From NCBI GenBank assembly GCA_023432075.1, contig JAEYVD010000338.1, positions 1 to 6,200 on the forward strand: 6,200 bases of DNA, read 5' to 3'. Below, in pieces: positions 6,191 to 6,200 of the stretch (the first letter of the stretch is position 1; each line of letters starts with the position of its first letter). This DNA comes from Pseudomonadota bacterium (GTDB lineage: Bacteria; Pseudomonadota; Gammaproteobacteria; Burkholderiales; Burkholderiaceae_B). The position numbers and the translations under genes are program-made. Under the pieces are notes generated by a model. It saw only the letters and a program-made list of their open reading frames with translations. It was not told where the DNA came from and did no database searches.

Positions 6191-6200
6191 GTGTTGAAGG

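Noticed and set aside
1..6200. CRISPR array, tRNA/rRNA, insertion sequence, phage or toxin-antitoxin genes
   Set aside because: I saw no direct-repeat arrays, tRNA-like folds, transposase motifs or terminal inverted repeats. The window is almost fully occupied by six ordinary genes.

Overview
The window is about 65% GC by eye, densely packed and strongly biased to G/C in third codon positions. Together with the protein types this suggests a betaproteobacterium, most likely Alcaligenaceae (Achromobacter/Bordetella-like). The genus is an inference from style and gene content; no rRNA or other marker is present.

Layout. (1) Positions 2-283 hold the C-terminal end of a TonB-dependent outer-membrane receptor that begins outside the window. 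(2) A 42-bp gap carries a perfect GNRA-type hairpin and the ribosome binding site of the next gene. (3) Positions 326-4028 hold four tightly packed + strand genes encoding a complete ferric-siderophore ABC importer of the FatB/CeuE type: periplasmic binding protein, two different FecCD-family permeases and an ATPase. The last three are joined by start/stop overlaps of 8 bp and 4 bp. (4) A 29-bp gap separates this unit from a convergent - strand gene (4058-6178) for a CpdB-type 2',3'-cyclic-nucleotide 2'-phosphodiesterase/3'-nucleotidase with a lipoprotein signal and a poly-Asp tract. Its ribosome binding site lies just inside the right edge. There is no gene-free stretch longer than about 45 bp.

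How it works together. The receptor would take a ferric siderophore across the outer membrane. The binding protein would capture it in the periplasm, the two permeases would form a heterodimeric channel, and the ATPase would power import. The binding protein keeps the residues that bind tetradentate catecholate iron in Campylobacter CeuE (by alignment from memory: three Arg, one His, one Tyr). The predicted ligand class is therefore a bis-catecholate or a linear catecholate fragment. No siderophore biosynthesis gene, regulator or Fur box is visible; the operon promoter must lie upstream of the window. The nucleotidase is a separate unit that salvages extracytoplasmic nucleotides, with no evident link to iron uptake.

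I found no undescribed system. The points worth a second look are the ligand prediction, the inter-gene hairpin, the poly-Asp lipoprotein anchor with two unusual cysteines on the nucleotidase, and the translational coupling signals.
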